Origin: Gracilaria gracilis
Lineage: Eukaryota; Rhodophyta; Florideophyceae; Gracilariales; Gracilariaceae
Direction: 5' to 3'
Assembly: GCA_030374805.1 (NCBI GenBank)
Contig: JARGSG010000193.1
Span: 248,001-312,000 of the forward strand
DNA: 64,000 nucleotides
Within the stretch, counting starts at the first letter, position 1. Each line of letters begins with the position of its first letter. Shown in pieces: positions 39,351 to 48,690 of the stretch. The notes under the pieces were generated by a model. It ran no database searches, was not told where the DNA came from, and saw only the letters and a program-made list of their open reading frames with translations. Position numbers and translations under genes: made by a program.

Positions 39351-40340
39351 ATGAAAGTTCTCCAGACAAAACCCATTATGCGTACTTCACTCCTCTCTCT
39401 CTTGTTCCTCTCCTCCCTTGGCGTCGTCCTGGCGAGCGATCCATGTCCCCCCGGATGGGGACGAGATTTACAAGACAGATGCCACCTTTGTGCGCCTGGA
39501 CACTTCGACAATGGCCAAGGGCTCTGCATACCATGTCCTATTGATGAATATCAGTCTGAACCAGGTCAAAGAGAGTGCAATACTTGTCCCCCAAGTACCC
39601 GCTCAAACCGCGGAGCCAGTGCCTGCATTTTCTGTCCCGACGAACAGGTGTTGCTGCAGAATAACACATGTGTCACGTGCCCACCGGGATACACTTTGGG
39701 TTTAAATTGGAGACGCGCTTGTGGCGGCTGTGGTCCCGGATATTTTAAGCCAGAAGAAGGTCTTGGTCCATGTCTCAGGTGTCCCAGGGGTACTTATTCC
39801 GGATACGGAGCTTCTGAATGCGTCTCATGTCCTGAAGGACAGGGGCTCATGAGTGATGGTTCTTGCAGATCTTGTCCCCCAGGAAAGTATTATTGGAAAC
39901 CCTTCGCAGAATGTCGGTCATGCTTTCCAGGAAGGTACACATCCTCTCCTAATGCTTTGGAAAGATGTCATTGGTGTTCGGGGAACTCGTTTTCGCCGGC
40001 AGGTTCGTCCGAGTGCTTTGAGTGTCCTCCTGACGAGGTTTACATTCTTAGTTCGAGAGCTTGCGGAAAATGTCTTCCAGGCCAGTTCTATGACACAGAG
40101 AGGCTCGTCTGTGAACCGTGCCCTTACCACCATTTTAGTGTTTACGAGAACGAACAACGGAAATGTATCCCTTGTGCACCACAGAGTTTTGCTCGTCGTG
40201 GATCTTCTACATGCTTTGACTGTCCGCCGGGATTGTCTTACATTGCAGAAACAGATGAATGTGGACGGTGTCCTCCGGGAGTGAGTTACAACAAACAAGA
40301 GGCTCACTGTGGTCCTGTGATTTATTGGTCTTCTAGTTAA
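39351..40340 (+). CDS. Secreted cysteine-repeat (GCC2/GCC3, ephrin-receptor-like) protein, copy 3
   Basis: ATG 39351 begins a signal peptide (MRTSLLSLLFLSSLGVVLAS within the first 29 residues); the total is 329 residues in one exon. Modules follow the family order: DPCPPGWG, GHFDNGQGLCIPC, DEYQSEPGQRECNTCPP, GASACIFCP, CVTCPPGYT, GPGYFKPEEGLGPCLRCP, GASECVSCPEGQGLMSDGSC, CPPGKYY, YTSSPNALERC, GNSFSPAGSSECFECPP, CGKCLPGQFYD, FARRGSSTCFDCPPG, ETDECGRCPPG. The spacing of paired cysteines is typical of GCC2/GCC3 repeats, presumably giving disulfide-braced rods outside the cell. There is no membrane anchor. It is the intact parent-like relative of the fragment at 33618. Function in the alga is unknown; wall, recognition or adhesion roles are guesses. 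Confidence 0.88.
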   Translation: MKVLQTKPIMRTSLLSLLFLSSLGVVLASDPCPPGWGRDLQDRCHLCAPGHFDNGQGLCIPCPIDEYQSEPGQRECNTCPPSTRSNRGASACIFCPDEQVLLQNNTCVTCPPGYTLGLNWRRACGGCGPGYFKPEEGLGPCLRCPRGTYSGYGASECVSCPEGQGLMSDGSCRSCPPGKYYWKPFAECRSCFPGRYTSSPNALERCHWCSGNSFSPAGSSECFECPPDEVYILSSRACGKCLPGQFYDTERLVCEPCPYHHFSVYENEQRKCIPCAPQSFARRGSSTCFDCPPGLSYIAETDECGRCPPGVSYNKQEAHCGPVIYWSSS

Positions 40341-41793
40341 TGCATACAGTAACACTTGTTATCGTTGTACGACTTGAAGAACAAGGCTTGACGATTCTAA
40401 AATGCTCATGTTATCGTGTAGTGAACAGGGGGGAAGAGGTGTTATCGTGACCCTCTGTGACCGCCAGCTGCAGCTGACAGCAGCTACATATCGTTGTACG
40501 ACTTGAACAGGGCTTGACGATTCCAAAATGCTCACATATATTTGGATGCATTACGCGATGGGCACAATACACAATTAATTTTCTCCACAAAATGCTATAA
40601 ACCGTACCAACAGTTTGGTACTATGGAAACCGGAGACGGTTCTATGCTCGCATATGCATAAAAGGTACAAGCATACTAATATTTGTCTTTCATTGTGAGT
40701 TTTTATGTGTCTCAAACATCATTTAGTAACCTTAATTTTTACTGAAATGTAAGAATCAGCGCTTTGAAAAGTAAACTTTTCGAAGGAGGGGGTCGCAAAG
40801 CTCCTCTGAGAGCGTGCGTGGTTGATTCCGGAATACGCGATAGTTTGCCTTTAGATTTGCATTCTCTTCATCGAAGCACATGGTGTTTGTTGAAAGTTCC
40901 GTTTTCTAACAGTGTTCATGAAACGCGGCCGGCCTTTATAGCTGCTTGGTTGTCAGATAGGCATAGACAGCTACAACTCTATGACGTAGCTGACCAGGAG
41001 CGATAGGGTTGGAAGCGGATAGAGGGTGGCGTCATTGACATAAATTGCATCTGCGTTTTGAAACTTGGTTTCTGAATGAAAAAGCTGGACCCGATGGTTG
41101 CACGTTTGGAATGCGCAGTTAAGCGAGAGCCATAGACACCGAAGGACGAGTTCAGAATGTGAACTCGTATCCACCTCTTGAACTTCAGATGTGGATATGG
41201 AATGTTGGCGTCTACTAGTAGTCATCAATTTCTATCCAACAATCAAATTGTGATCGAATTACTATAAGCGCCACGTGTACCCAGTGTACTTCGGCACTAC
41301 GTGAGTAGCCTGCAATCCGAATTACACAACCTCAAGACATACAGTCTCTGGTTCTACGGTCAACGAGGTGTTCTCCTGACGGTTCCCGTCCAATCATGCT
41401 TTTTCTGGTGGGCCAGGGAATGGTACCAACGGTACCCTTGGTAAGCAAATGCGTTTCATTTCACTCATTCCTTTTTGTTGATTGATAGCCGTACGTGTAC
41501 ACATTCAGTTCGATCTTGAGAAAGCTCGAATCTACGACGGTACAGCACCGCGTTTAGCAAACAAAATTCACAGATTAATTGTGTACGTCTTGTGCAATCT
41601 TTGGTTTCCACAGCTTCACTGCTGCTTGGCAAACAGCATGCAGTCAACACATTTCCTCCAACATTTAAAAGGGTTGGCGAGAGATGCGAGCCTTCGTCCA
41701 CCTAACTGGTCTGTACCAACACATTAGGTGTGTACAACCATTTCAAAGATACAGAGCGCCTCCTTTTTGCGAAACCAATATCGATTCTGCTCG
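40341..41793. other. Intergenic stretch with one repeat end
   Basis: The phrase ATCGTTGTACGACTTGAA occurs twice (about 40360 and 40490) with a similar following AGGCTTGACGATT, a short direct duplication of about 60 bp. A Helitron-like end lies at 40756. No gene is supported. Confidence 0.45.
40756..40805 (-). repeat. Helitron-like 3' end (minus strand)
   Basis: Plus strand: TCAGCGCTTT, then GAAAAGT-AA-ACTTTTC, then GAAGGAGGGGGTCGCAAAGC and TCC. The hairpin arms carry paired changes relative to GAGAAGC/GCTTCTC copies, so pairing is preserved. Reverse complement ends in CTGA-T. Confidence 0.6.
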
Positions 41794-41800
41794 TATAAGA
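41794..41800 (+). promoter_or_regulatory. TATA box of the gene at 41895
   Basis: TATAAGA lies 95-101 bp before the ATG. Confidence 0.55.
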
Positions 41801-41894
41801 GCCGGCTCCACAGTTTGTTGGCGCTTAACTTTGTTCCACTCTTATCACTTCGCTCTGCATACGACACTCGCTCTAACTACTTGTTGGTTTCACT

Positions 41895-42980
41895 ATGTCT
41901 GTCGCTGGCATATCACTCATTCTCGTCTTGTTCTTCTGTTCCGCGTTCGCCAGCTTTCCTTGTGAGCCTGGATATGGTGGTGACTATGAAGGAGGCTGCG
42001 TAATTTGTCAACCTGGTTCCTATGACGGCGAATATGGGTTTTGCGACAATTGCCAACCTGGAACATATCAGGCCGAAGCCGGTCAGACGGAATGCAAGCC
42101 ATGTCCTACCAACGCACATTCTCTCTATGGTGCAACTGAATGTGTTGTATGTGAGGAAGGGCAAGCTCTGATGCAATCAAACACTTGCGGAACCTGCCCG
42201 CCTGGACAATACTATCTAGAGGGCTATTGCAATTCATGTGAAAGTGGATTCTTTAAACCGGGAGAGGGCCTCAGTCCCTGCATGCCGTGCCCGAGGAACA
42301 GCTACTCCAGACATGAGAGCTCTGAATGTATCGCCTGCCCAGAGGGTAAGGCGCTAATGGATGACGGCTCTTGCGCCATATGCCCACCTGGAAAGTTCTA
42401 TGATACCTTCTCGTTTGAGTGCACGGACTGCTATACTATGCAATACACAGACTCCCCGAATATCTTTCCCAGTTGTTACCAATGTGGCGGAAACTCTTTT
42501 GCTCCTCGAGGTTCTACAAAGTGCATCGAATGCCCTGTCGGAAAAGTATTCATCAAAAGTTCCAGTACATGTGAGGCATGTCCGCCTGGCCAATTCTACG
42601 ATCAATACGAACTTTCTTGCTCAGATTGCCCGTACAATCAGTTCACTCTTTACGAGAGTGAAAAATACTGCAGGTACTGCATGACGGGAACGTTTGCACG
42701 CAAAGGATCCACGACCTGCTTCGCATGCCCGCCGGGACAGTATTACCTCGCCGACACGGATGAATGCGGAGAGTGTCCCCGAGGAGAGTACTACGAGTCT
42801 TATGAGGCGCGCTGTAATGGGGGTTCGTATGGACCTACCGAGACACCATTCCCGGAACCACTTGAGGAGATAAATGAATCAGCCGAACCGACTTGGGATC
42901 TTCCTCCCGTACCTACATATGATGAGCTTGGTGGGCAAAAGCTCCCCGTTGCGGACGAGTTTGTGTACCCAGAAATGTAA
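41895..42980 (+). CDS. Secreted cysteine-repeat (GCC2/GCC3, ephrin-receptor-like) protein, copy 4
   Basis: ATG 41895 starts a signal peptide (MSVAGISLILVLFFCSAFAS); the product has 361 residues, one exon. It carries the same module series as copies 2 and 3 (CEPGYGG, GSYDGEYGFC, EAGQTECKPCP, GATECVVCEEGQALMQSNTC, CPPGQYY, ESSECIACPEGKALMDDGSC, YTDSPNIFPSC, GNSFAPRGSTKCIECP, FARKGSTTCFACPPGQYY, DTDECGECPRG). Unlike the others it ends in a Cys-free acidic, Pro-rich tail of about 50 residues (TPFPEPLEEINESAEP). No membrane anchor is present. Its place at the right end of the array, with the same orientation, shows tandem duplication followed by divergence. Confidence 0.88.
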   Translation: MSVAGISLILVLFFCSAFASFPCEPGYGGDYEGGCVICQPGSYDGEYGFCDNCQPGTYQAEAGQTECKPCPTNAHSLYGATECVVCEEGQALMQSNTCGTCPPGQYYLEGYCNSCESGFFKPGEGLSPCMPCPRNSYSRHESSECIACPEGKALMDDGSCAICPPGKFYDTFSFECTDCYTMQYTDSPNIFPSCYQCGGNSFAPRGSTKCIECPVGKVFIKSSSTCEACPPGQFYDQYELSCSDCPYNQFTLYESEKYCRYCMTGTFARKGSTTCFACPPGQYYLADTDECGECPRGEYYESYEARCNGGSYGPTETPFPEPLEEINESAEPTWDLPPVPTYDELGGQKLPVADEFVYPEM

Positions 42981-43108
42981 TTACAAGCTTCTTGGCGAGT
43001 CATTGCTGTTAGTCGTTTTTAATTAAGCCATTATCTTTTTCGTTTATGAAATGAAATTGACTCCAAAAAAGTAGACAAAATATCTAGGATGTCGCACGAA
43101 AAAGATTG

Positions 43109-44210
43109 TTAGTTTCTGTTCCTGTTGAGCATCCGGTCTCTCATGCTTCTCAACCTTTCTCTCATCCTTTCCATGGAGCTTCTTCTCCTAAAAATGTGAA
43201 GAACGAAACAAAACGAGTCAGAGAACTGAATAGTACATAAACTGTGAAAAGTTTGAAAGAGCCAGTACTTACAATTGCCAGGTTCGAATGTACATCACCT
43301 CGAAATCACCGTATCGATCATTGGGTCGTGGGTCTCCAATCCATGCAAAGTACTCACGATCGAACTGCACACGCATCTTCGCGTTGCGAAACTCCCCTGC
43401 ATGATTCAGCTCCCTCACCAGCCTGTCGTTGAGATACCAGCACACCTTTTCCTTTGTCCATAGCAGCCCAATCTTAACAAACCTTTGTCTGCTCAAATCA
43501 GCGTCTACATTAACGAATCTCGAGCGTTCATGGTCTATCCTATTATTTCCACGTCTCTCGAACGAATGCACGTTCATGAGGAACTGGTTGGCAAGGGGAA
43601 CGCGCCGGCGTCCGTTAAGATTTGGGCTCGAGCTATACTCGAATACATCAATCTCACGTTCTCTACCACCTATCTCCTTCAGCCAGAACGCGCTTGACAG
43701 TCCCGAATCTCCCATCTTCACCACGGTCTCGAAGAAACCGTACGTGATTGTCTCCCTGCTTCGCACAAATGAACCTGTGTAAAACGGTAGCCCCTCTCTC
43801 ATCCTTTCGTCGATTGCCCTTCGGTGGCCGTTCTGAAACGCCCGAAGGAAGCCGGCAGTTGGGCTGCGATGCTGGCGCACTCGTAGGACCATGGATTTTC
43901 CGTTGAATGTCACGTTGTTTTCGGCGAACACGGCTGGGTATCGGCCTTGCCAATGATTGTCGGTGGTCCATCGGTTCAGCTGGCTCATGGGTACGACTTC
44001 GTTGGATCGTTCTGTGTTGAACTCGGAGGAAAAGCCGAACTGTTTTTTCCACTCCATGCCGGATGGCGCTTGCTCAGAGATGTAGCTCGGCGGTGGATCG
44101 TTAAAGCCATTGGGGTCATTTGGAACGGATACGGCTCTTGGGAGTGGAATGGATGATGGGAGGCTTTCATCATCGGTCCATTTGGGAGGAAAAGATCTTC
44201 GCATATTCAT
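43109..44210 (-). CDS. GH16-type glycoside hydrolase (agarase/carrageenase-like), two exons
   Basis: Exon 1 is 44210-43273 and exon 2 is 43187-43109. The intron (43272-43188, 85 bp) begins GTAAGT and ends TTTTTAG; without splicing a TAA formed by the donor ends the protein early. Spliced length is about 338 residues. The catalytic motif EIDVFE (residues 186-191) is the GH16 signature, Glu186 as nucleophile and Glu191 as acid/base. Upstream WQGRYPAVFAENNV and ITYGFFETVVKM, and downstream FLMNVHSFERR, fit the beta-jelly-roll of agarases/porphyranases/kappa-carrageenases, which cut beta-1,4 links of red-algal galactans. Exon 2 adds a basic Arg/Met-rich tail (MERMRERLRSMRDRM). No signal peptide is visible, which is odd for a wall enzyme; the N-terminus is Pro/Ser-rich. 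Confidence 0.88.
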
Positions 44211-44312
44211 TGAAGGGCTTCAGTTATACCTTGCAACAGACAATCCTGGTAGAGTTTCAATGACGAAAGTCTTGTCATCAGATGCTGACGCCATGAGGGA
44301 ATCAAGAGCCGG

Positions 44313-44320
44313 TTTATATA
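44313..44320 (-). promoter_or_regulatory. TATA box of the GH16 gene
   Basis: TATATAAA on the minus strand, 103-110 bp before the ATG at 44210. Confidence 0.6.
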
Positions 44321-46701
44321 GCTGTACGCAGCTAATTGTCTTTCTAGGAACAGCGATCAGGTCGGGCCATGAGAAGTGAAAGGGGATGGACAGTTTTTGT
44401 GCTTTTTTGATGTTCTCGATGGGGTGAATGTCCAAGTCATTGACATTATAGGTGGTTCTTTTAGGACTTTCTTTTTTCAGTAGTATTATACTATTCGGGT
44501 CTGCACGGCTTTTCCTGTGAACAGGGCCGAAGGTGAAATTTGCTGTCGAATAGGCACCTGCCCCTGTTATTCTCCCAGCTAATGATGTCCCACCTCATCG
44601 AGTGCGCTGGGACAGTGAGACCTCGAGAGCTCGCAAGGCGTATAGGCGCTCAGGTACTACACGTGACGTAGGCATTCGGGTGGAAGAAAGCGTCATATGT
44701 GCCCCCGGAAATCAGCGATTACACAAGAACGCGTAGAACTTTCTCCGGACTGAGACTGTTTTTTTTTTGGAACTATGCATGCTCTTATTTTGCCCAAATC
44801 ATAAGTAAAGAAACTGACACGCGGCCTCTGAGGTAGAAATCTGCGGTACCACGGTCCGAAACTGAGTAGAGCTAACCAACGTAATTCTCTTGTTTTCTAC
44901 GGAGGATTGATTCCATATTGAACTCAGATTCATATTCACCATCTGAAGCTCTCCAAGTGAGCAGGTTACGGCCAGAAAGCTTTTGGAATACGATTGCAAA
45001 GGAGTGAGCAGCCGACGAGTCTGAAAGATGATGATGGAGATCGCCTGAAGCAAAAAGGTGAAGCCGGGCTTTGGCCGAAGCGAACCGTTAACGAGAGCTG
45101 GTTCATGTGATCTGGAGTTGAGTCATTTCCAAAAAATCTGTTTAAAAACTCAAACGACTGAAACGCATACACACCTGCAAAACACTACTACGTGTATTAC
45201 TTGTCACACGTGTAGGCAACACGACGGCAACAACGGCAACATAGCAAGTTGGAGAACAGGACGAAGGTGCAACAAAACGCGACTGCGCAAACAAGTCGTG
45301 GGCAACAGAATGGCTCGACAGCAAAGCCGGGCTGGTAGGGGCTGCCAGTTATTGCTCTGATGAACATGAAACTGCTTGCATTCCTTTGAAGTCGACAGAT
45401 ATGATCACGAAAAACTCTCTGGGAACAGGGTAAATCGCGCATTTGCAGTTTCGTATGATGGATATGTACAGTTCATTGTTGGCAGACTGACTGCACATAT
45501 GTGGGTATGAAGTGTGCGTCTTAATTGGATACTACTCATCTTGGACGACGACAATCCTAGAAGTGCTGTTTAGTATTCTGTCGGAATCCAATTGGAGGCA
45601 GCATTCCGCAAGAATGGGATGACCAAGCGGAATTCAGTCGACAGAGAAGAGCAAGAGGTACAGAAGAATAATTCATCCAGAAAGCCTCTCCGACGAGTTT
45701 TCTGAATGGCATGCTGATGATGAGAGTTGACAGAATCTCAATTTTGGATTTGAAAGCTCCTTCCGGCAGAAAGGACGCTTTAGTTCCTACTTCTCAAGAA
45801 TCCCTCTGCACGTAGCTGGCTCACTTATTCGCGAGTGTTTAGAGAAGCTTCATGCCTGATGGACAAACCTGTTGGTCCAAAATTTTGTGAAAGAGTGCTC
45901 AGAGCAAACTGTTTTGTCGATCTGCAAGACTTTCCCGGTACAGTGAAAAATGTTGGGCATATGCAGATCAATATCTCAATTTTTGCTTCCATCCGCCTCC
46001 ACTACATCAAGGCCAAAGTTGCAATGCGATTTGTCAAAGTGCTAGCCAACAACCAACGCGCGTGTAGTTGGAATCGCACTTGCTCGGAAAAGAACTGTAA
46101 CGTTGATGTTGAAAAGATTGCATTGAGAGTCCTATACTGAACTGCAGAAAGAAACTGATGTGATTGACCAAAGTTTGCGTTTTTACTGCTTCCAGTGTTG
46201 CCCCCCCCTCCGCAACAGGGCACTCTTATCTATTGAGGTTGCAGTCCTTTTTGATAGCATTCATGCTGTTCAGTGCGTCGGACTCCTCGTTTACGGGACC
46301 GGAATAGGCGTCAAAAGCTTTGTGGTTAGAACGGCAAGGAGATGCACCTATCTTATTAATAAGTACGAATATCCTTGGTTCGCAAGATGCAAAAGCAATT
46401 TTTGGGTTAAATTGTCTCGCGAGAGATGTGGAGTTGTCAGAGATGATGATCGCTTTGTACTCGAATGGTGTTTACTTTTCCAACGTTGGGACGCATGATC
46501 TGAGAGACATGACTCATGGTACATCCGCTTTCAACGAGCCAAAATTGAACATGGTTGACTGCAACGAAGAAAGGTGTAACTGATACGGTTGCAACGGGCT
46601 AACAACGTTGGCAAGCAAGCTGCATGTACATGTGCTTCTAAACTGTTGAGGATGCTCCTGTGGTGTGCAAAAAAATGTGCTACGATTTGGGTGTTTATGG
46701 C
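44321..46701. other. Long intergenic stretch without a supported gene
   Basis: Frames up to about 110 codons lack ATG context, signal peptides or known motifs; the best (46160-46583, two overlapping frames) suggests at most a decayed gene. Small direct phrases repeat, but no transposon end is evident. Confidence 0.45.
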
Positions 46702-46709
46702 TATAAAAA
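46702..46709 (+). promoter_or_regulatory. TATA box of the gene at 46823
   Basis: TATAAAAA, 114-121 bp before the chosen ATG. Confidence 0.55.
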
Positions 46710-46822
46710 GGCAGTTGAACGCTGTGACCGAATGAAATGTGTCTGCAACTGTGCTTCAAACGTGGGCGTGAAGAGAAGTATCGAGTTTGTGAAGCTTGGC
46801 AGCAAACGCTTTCTGTTCAGAA

Positions 46823-47176
46823 ATGAAGGTGATTATTGTACTCTCTCTCTGGCTGTGCATGTCGTTCGCGACAGTGATTCCAACGTCTGAGACCGCTATG
46901 AAATGGGCGCGTTCTCTCGATGAGGTTCCGGATGTGGGCGTGGGCGGCAGTGTGCGTGACGTGAGTGATGTGGTATTGAAAGCGACTCCCTCCCCGCTTG
47001 CAGTTGGAAAGTGGCCGCGGCTGTTGCCGTGGCCGTGGCCGTGGCCGTGGCCGTGGTGCCTGAGCTGCCCGCCGTGGCCGAAAGACTATTGGACTTTAGA
47101 GGTTGCGGGGACGGAAGGCGGTGGGCCGGTTGCGGATGTGGGCGCCACGGCGGCAGTGGCAGTTGATGCTTTTTAA
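46823..47176 (+). CDS. Small secreted protein with Pro-Trp repeats
   Basis: The ATG at 46823 starts a signal peptide (MKVIIVLSLWLCMSFATVIP); the product has 117 residues. A CCGTGG hexanucleotide run (about 47030-47058) encodes PWPWPWPW in a Trp-rich region (LLPWPWPWPWPWCLSC). The mature part also has two CxxC-spaced cysteines and a Gly/Val/Ala-rich end. A TATA box is well placed. The in-frame hexamer could vary in copy number between individuals (inference). The function is unknown; Trp/Pro-rich secreted peptides can be wall-associated or antimicrobial, but nothing here decides. Confidence 0.55.
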   Translation: MKVIIVLSLWLCMSFATVIPTSETAMKWARSLDEVPDVGVGGSVRDVSDVVLKATPSPLAVGKWPRLLPWPWPWPWPWCLSCPPWPKDYWTLEVAGTEGGGPVADVGATAAVAVDAF

Positions 47177-47547
47177 GAATGTGAAAAAAAGTGGATGTAT
47201 CTACACGTGTGCTTGTTTGCGCGTTGACCATCTGTCATGATGTAATACGTGTGGCTCATGTGATGCCGATACGCGACGAGCCTCTGGCTGACGCTTTTGG
47301 CAGCAGCGGTAAAAGTGACACGGGTACAGATATTTGGCAAATTAAAAACAATTGCAGCCGAGCCAATAGCGGCGCGGCAACAGCGAAATTGATATGCAAC
47401 TCATCCCCCCGCCACGTGCGCCTAACGTTATTTGGACCACTTGTGAAGGGAAGAGAGAGCACTTGCAAACACTTTCAACCAACAGACTGTGCGTATTTAT
47501 TGGTACCGTTGGTACACTATCGAATTAACGTTTGCATCAACACCTAA
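47177..47547. other. Gene-free interval between convergent genes
   Basis: No gene seen. GGTACCGTTGGTAC (about 47501-47514) near the right edge is a small palindromic phrase. Confidence 0.5.
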
Positions 47548-47994
47548 TCACTGAGTGACACAACACTGTTTGTCGTCCGCGCGCTCATCCGAGCCACGGC
47601 TATACGCACCAGTGAGCGGCAGCTGCGCCAAGCTCTGGCAGCGCACCACCACCACGCGCACGCTTGCGCACGAGCGGCGGCAGCCGCGGCAAGCGTACGT
47701 GTCGTACACGTGGCGCGCGAGCGGCATCTTGAGCCGCCGTTCCACCAAGTGCGCCGCAATGGGCGGAATGCTGTCAATCAAGGCGCCGCCCTCGCCGTCG
47801 CCGCCGTTCGCGCGGTGCCGCTCGTACGTGTGCACCAGAAAGCTCAGCACGCTGTCGCACTCCGCCGCGCAACTCAGACACACCAGCAGCTTGGGCGGCC
47901 GCCCTGCTGTGTTGCAGCGGAACGTCTTTTCTAGCGCGCTGGCCGAGAAACCGTCCGCCTGCATTTCGTTGCTTTGGCTCTGCGAGTCGCTCAT
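47548..47994 (-). CDS. Small C2H2/CxxC zinc-binding protein, copy 2
   Basis: ATG 47994 starts a 148-residue protein in one exon, paralogous to the protein at 34876-35235. Shared blocks: FRCNTAGRPPKLLVC, a C2H2 finger (VCLSCAAECDSVLSFLVHTY..H, CX2C-X12-HX4H), and YACRGCRRSCASVRVVVVRC followed by SLAQL. Base composition is far more GC-rich than in copy 1, yet the protein blocks are kept, which implies selection at protein level over a long time. The N-terminus is Ser/Gln-rich and without a signal peptide, so a nuclear or cytosolic location is likely. Function unknown. Confidence 0.78.
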   Translation of the reverse strand: MSDSQSQSNEMQADGFSASALEKTFRCNTAGRPPKLLVCLSCAAECDSVLSFLVHTYERHRANGGDGEGGALIDSIPPIAAHLVERRLKMPLARHVYDTYACRGCRRSCASVRVVVVRCQSLAQLPLTGAYSRGSDERADDKQCCVTQ

Positions 47995-48606
47995 GCTGTC
48001 AGCGTCTGTTTTTGCTGTGGCTGCTTTTTCAAGCGCGGACTTTCTTTCTTGCCCGCGGCCTGGTTGCGCTTAAGTACTGCTACTTGCGTTTCTATTCACT
48101 TCAACTGTTCGCTGTTTCCCTTCTCGGCGTTCGTGCTCGTACAAGGGGTTGCCATCGGCTTTATTATGTTTGCTTCTTTCTCATAATTAAAAACAACAAC
48201 TCCAACGCCGTACGCCGTTCGGTACAGTTGCCAAACGCCTCTTTTTCATAATATGATATCGTCCGCCGTTGTAGTCTCATACTTGAGTATCTAAGAAAGT
48301 ATATGAAACGCAACCATTGGTTTACCATTGGAAATGCAACGTACAAAATATTTGGATAATATGAAATATTTCAGATTGCAATTCATATGACATATGTTCA
48401 AGAACAACTTGTATGACAACATTTTGTAACAACTTCACAATTACAAATTTTCAACTCAAAACAGTTTGCTAAATTGCTCACATTGGTCCACATGGCAAAA
48501 GTTGGCCGTTTGCCGCCAACACGCCAGCCAATAGCGCCACCACACGTGCGCCCTAGTTGCCCCTCCAATCAGCGAGCGCCAGGGTTGCCAATTGTCTGTT
48601 GTACTT
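47995..48606. other. Intergenic region between divergent genes
   Basis: Shared upstream region of the zinc-binding gene (minus) and the stomatin-like gene (plus). No further gene seen. Confidence 0.45.
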
Positions 48607-48690
48607 ATGATCATCCCGCTCTATCGGGTGATCCACCGCTTCCTTCTTCTCCCTCGCATCCGCATCAACGTGCCCAACCCGCCGATCAGC

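Noticed and set aside
46160..46583. Two overlapping plus frames that could be a frameshifted gene
   Set aside because: No conserved motif could be named and neither frame has a good start.
46896..47231. Minus-strand frame with Thr-Ala repeats opposite the PW-repeat gene
   Set aside because: The hexamer repeat is open in several frames; the plus frame has the signal peptide and the TATA box.
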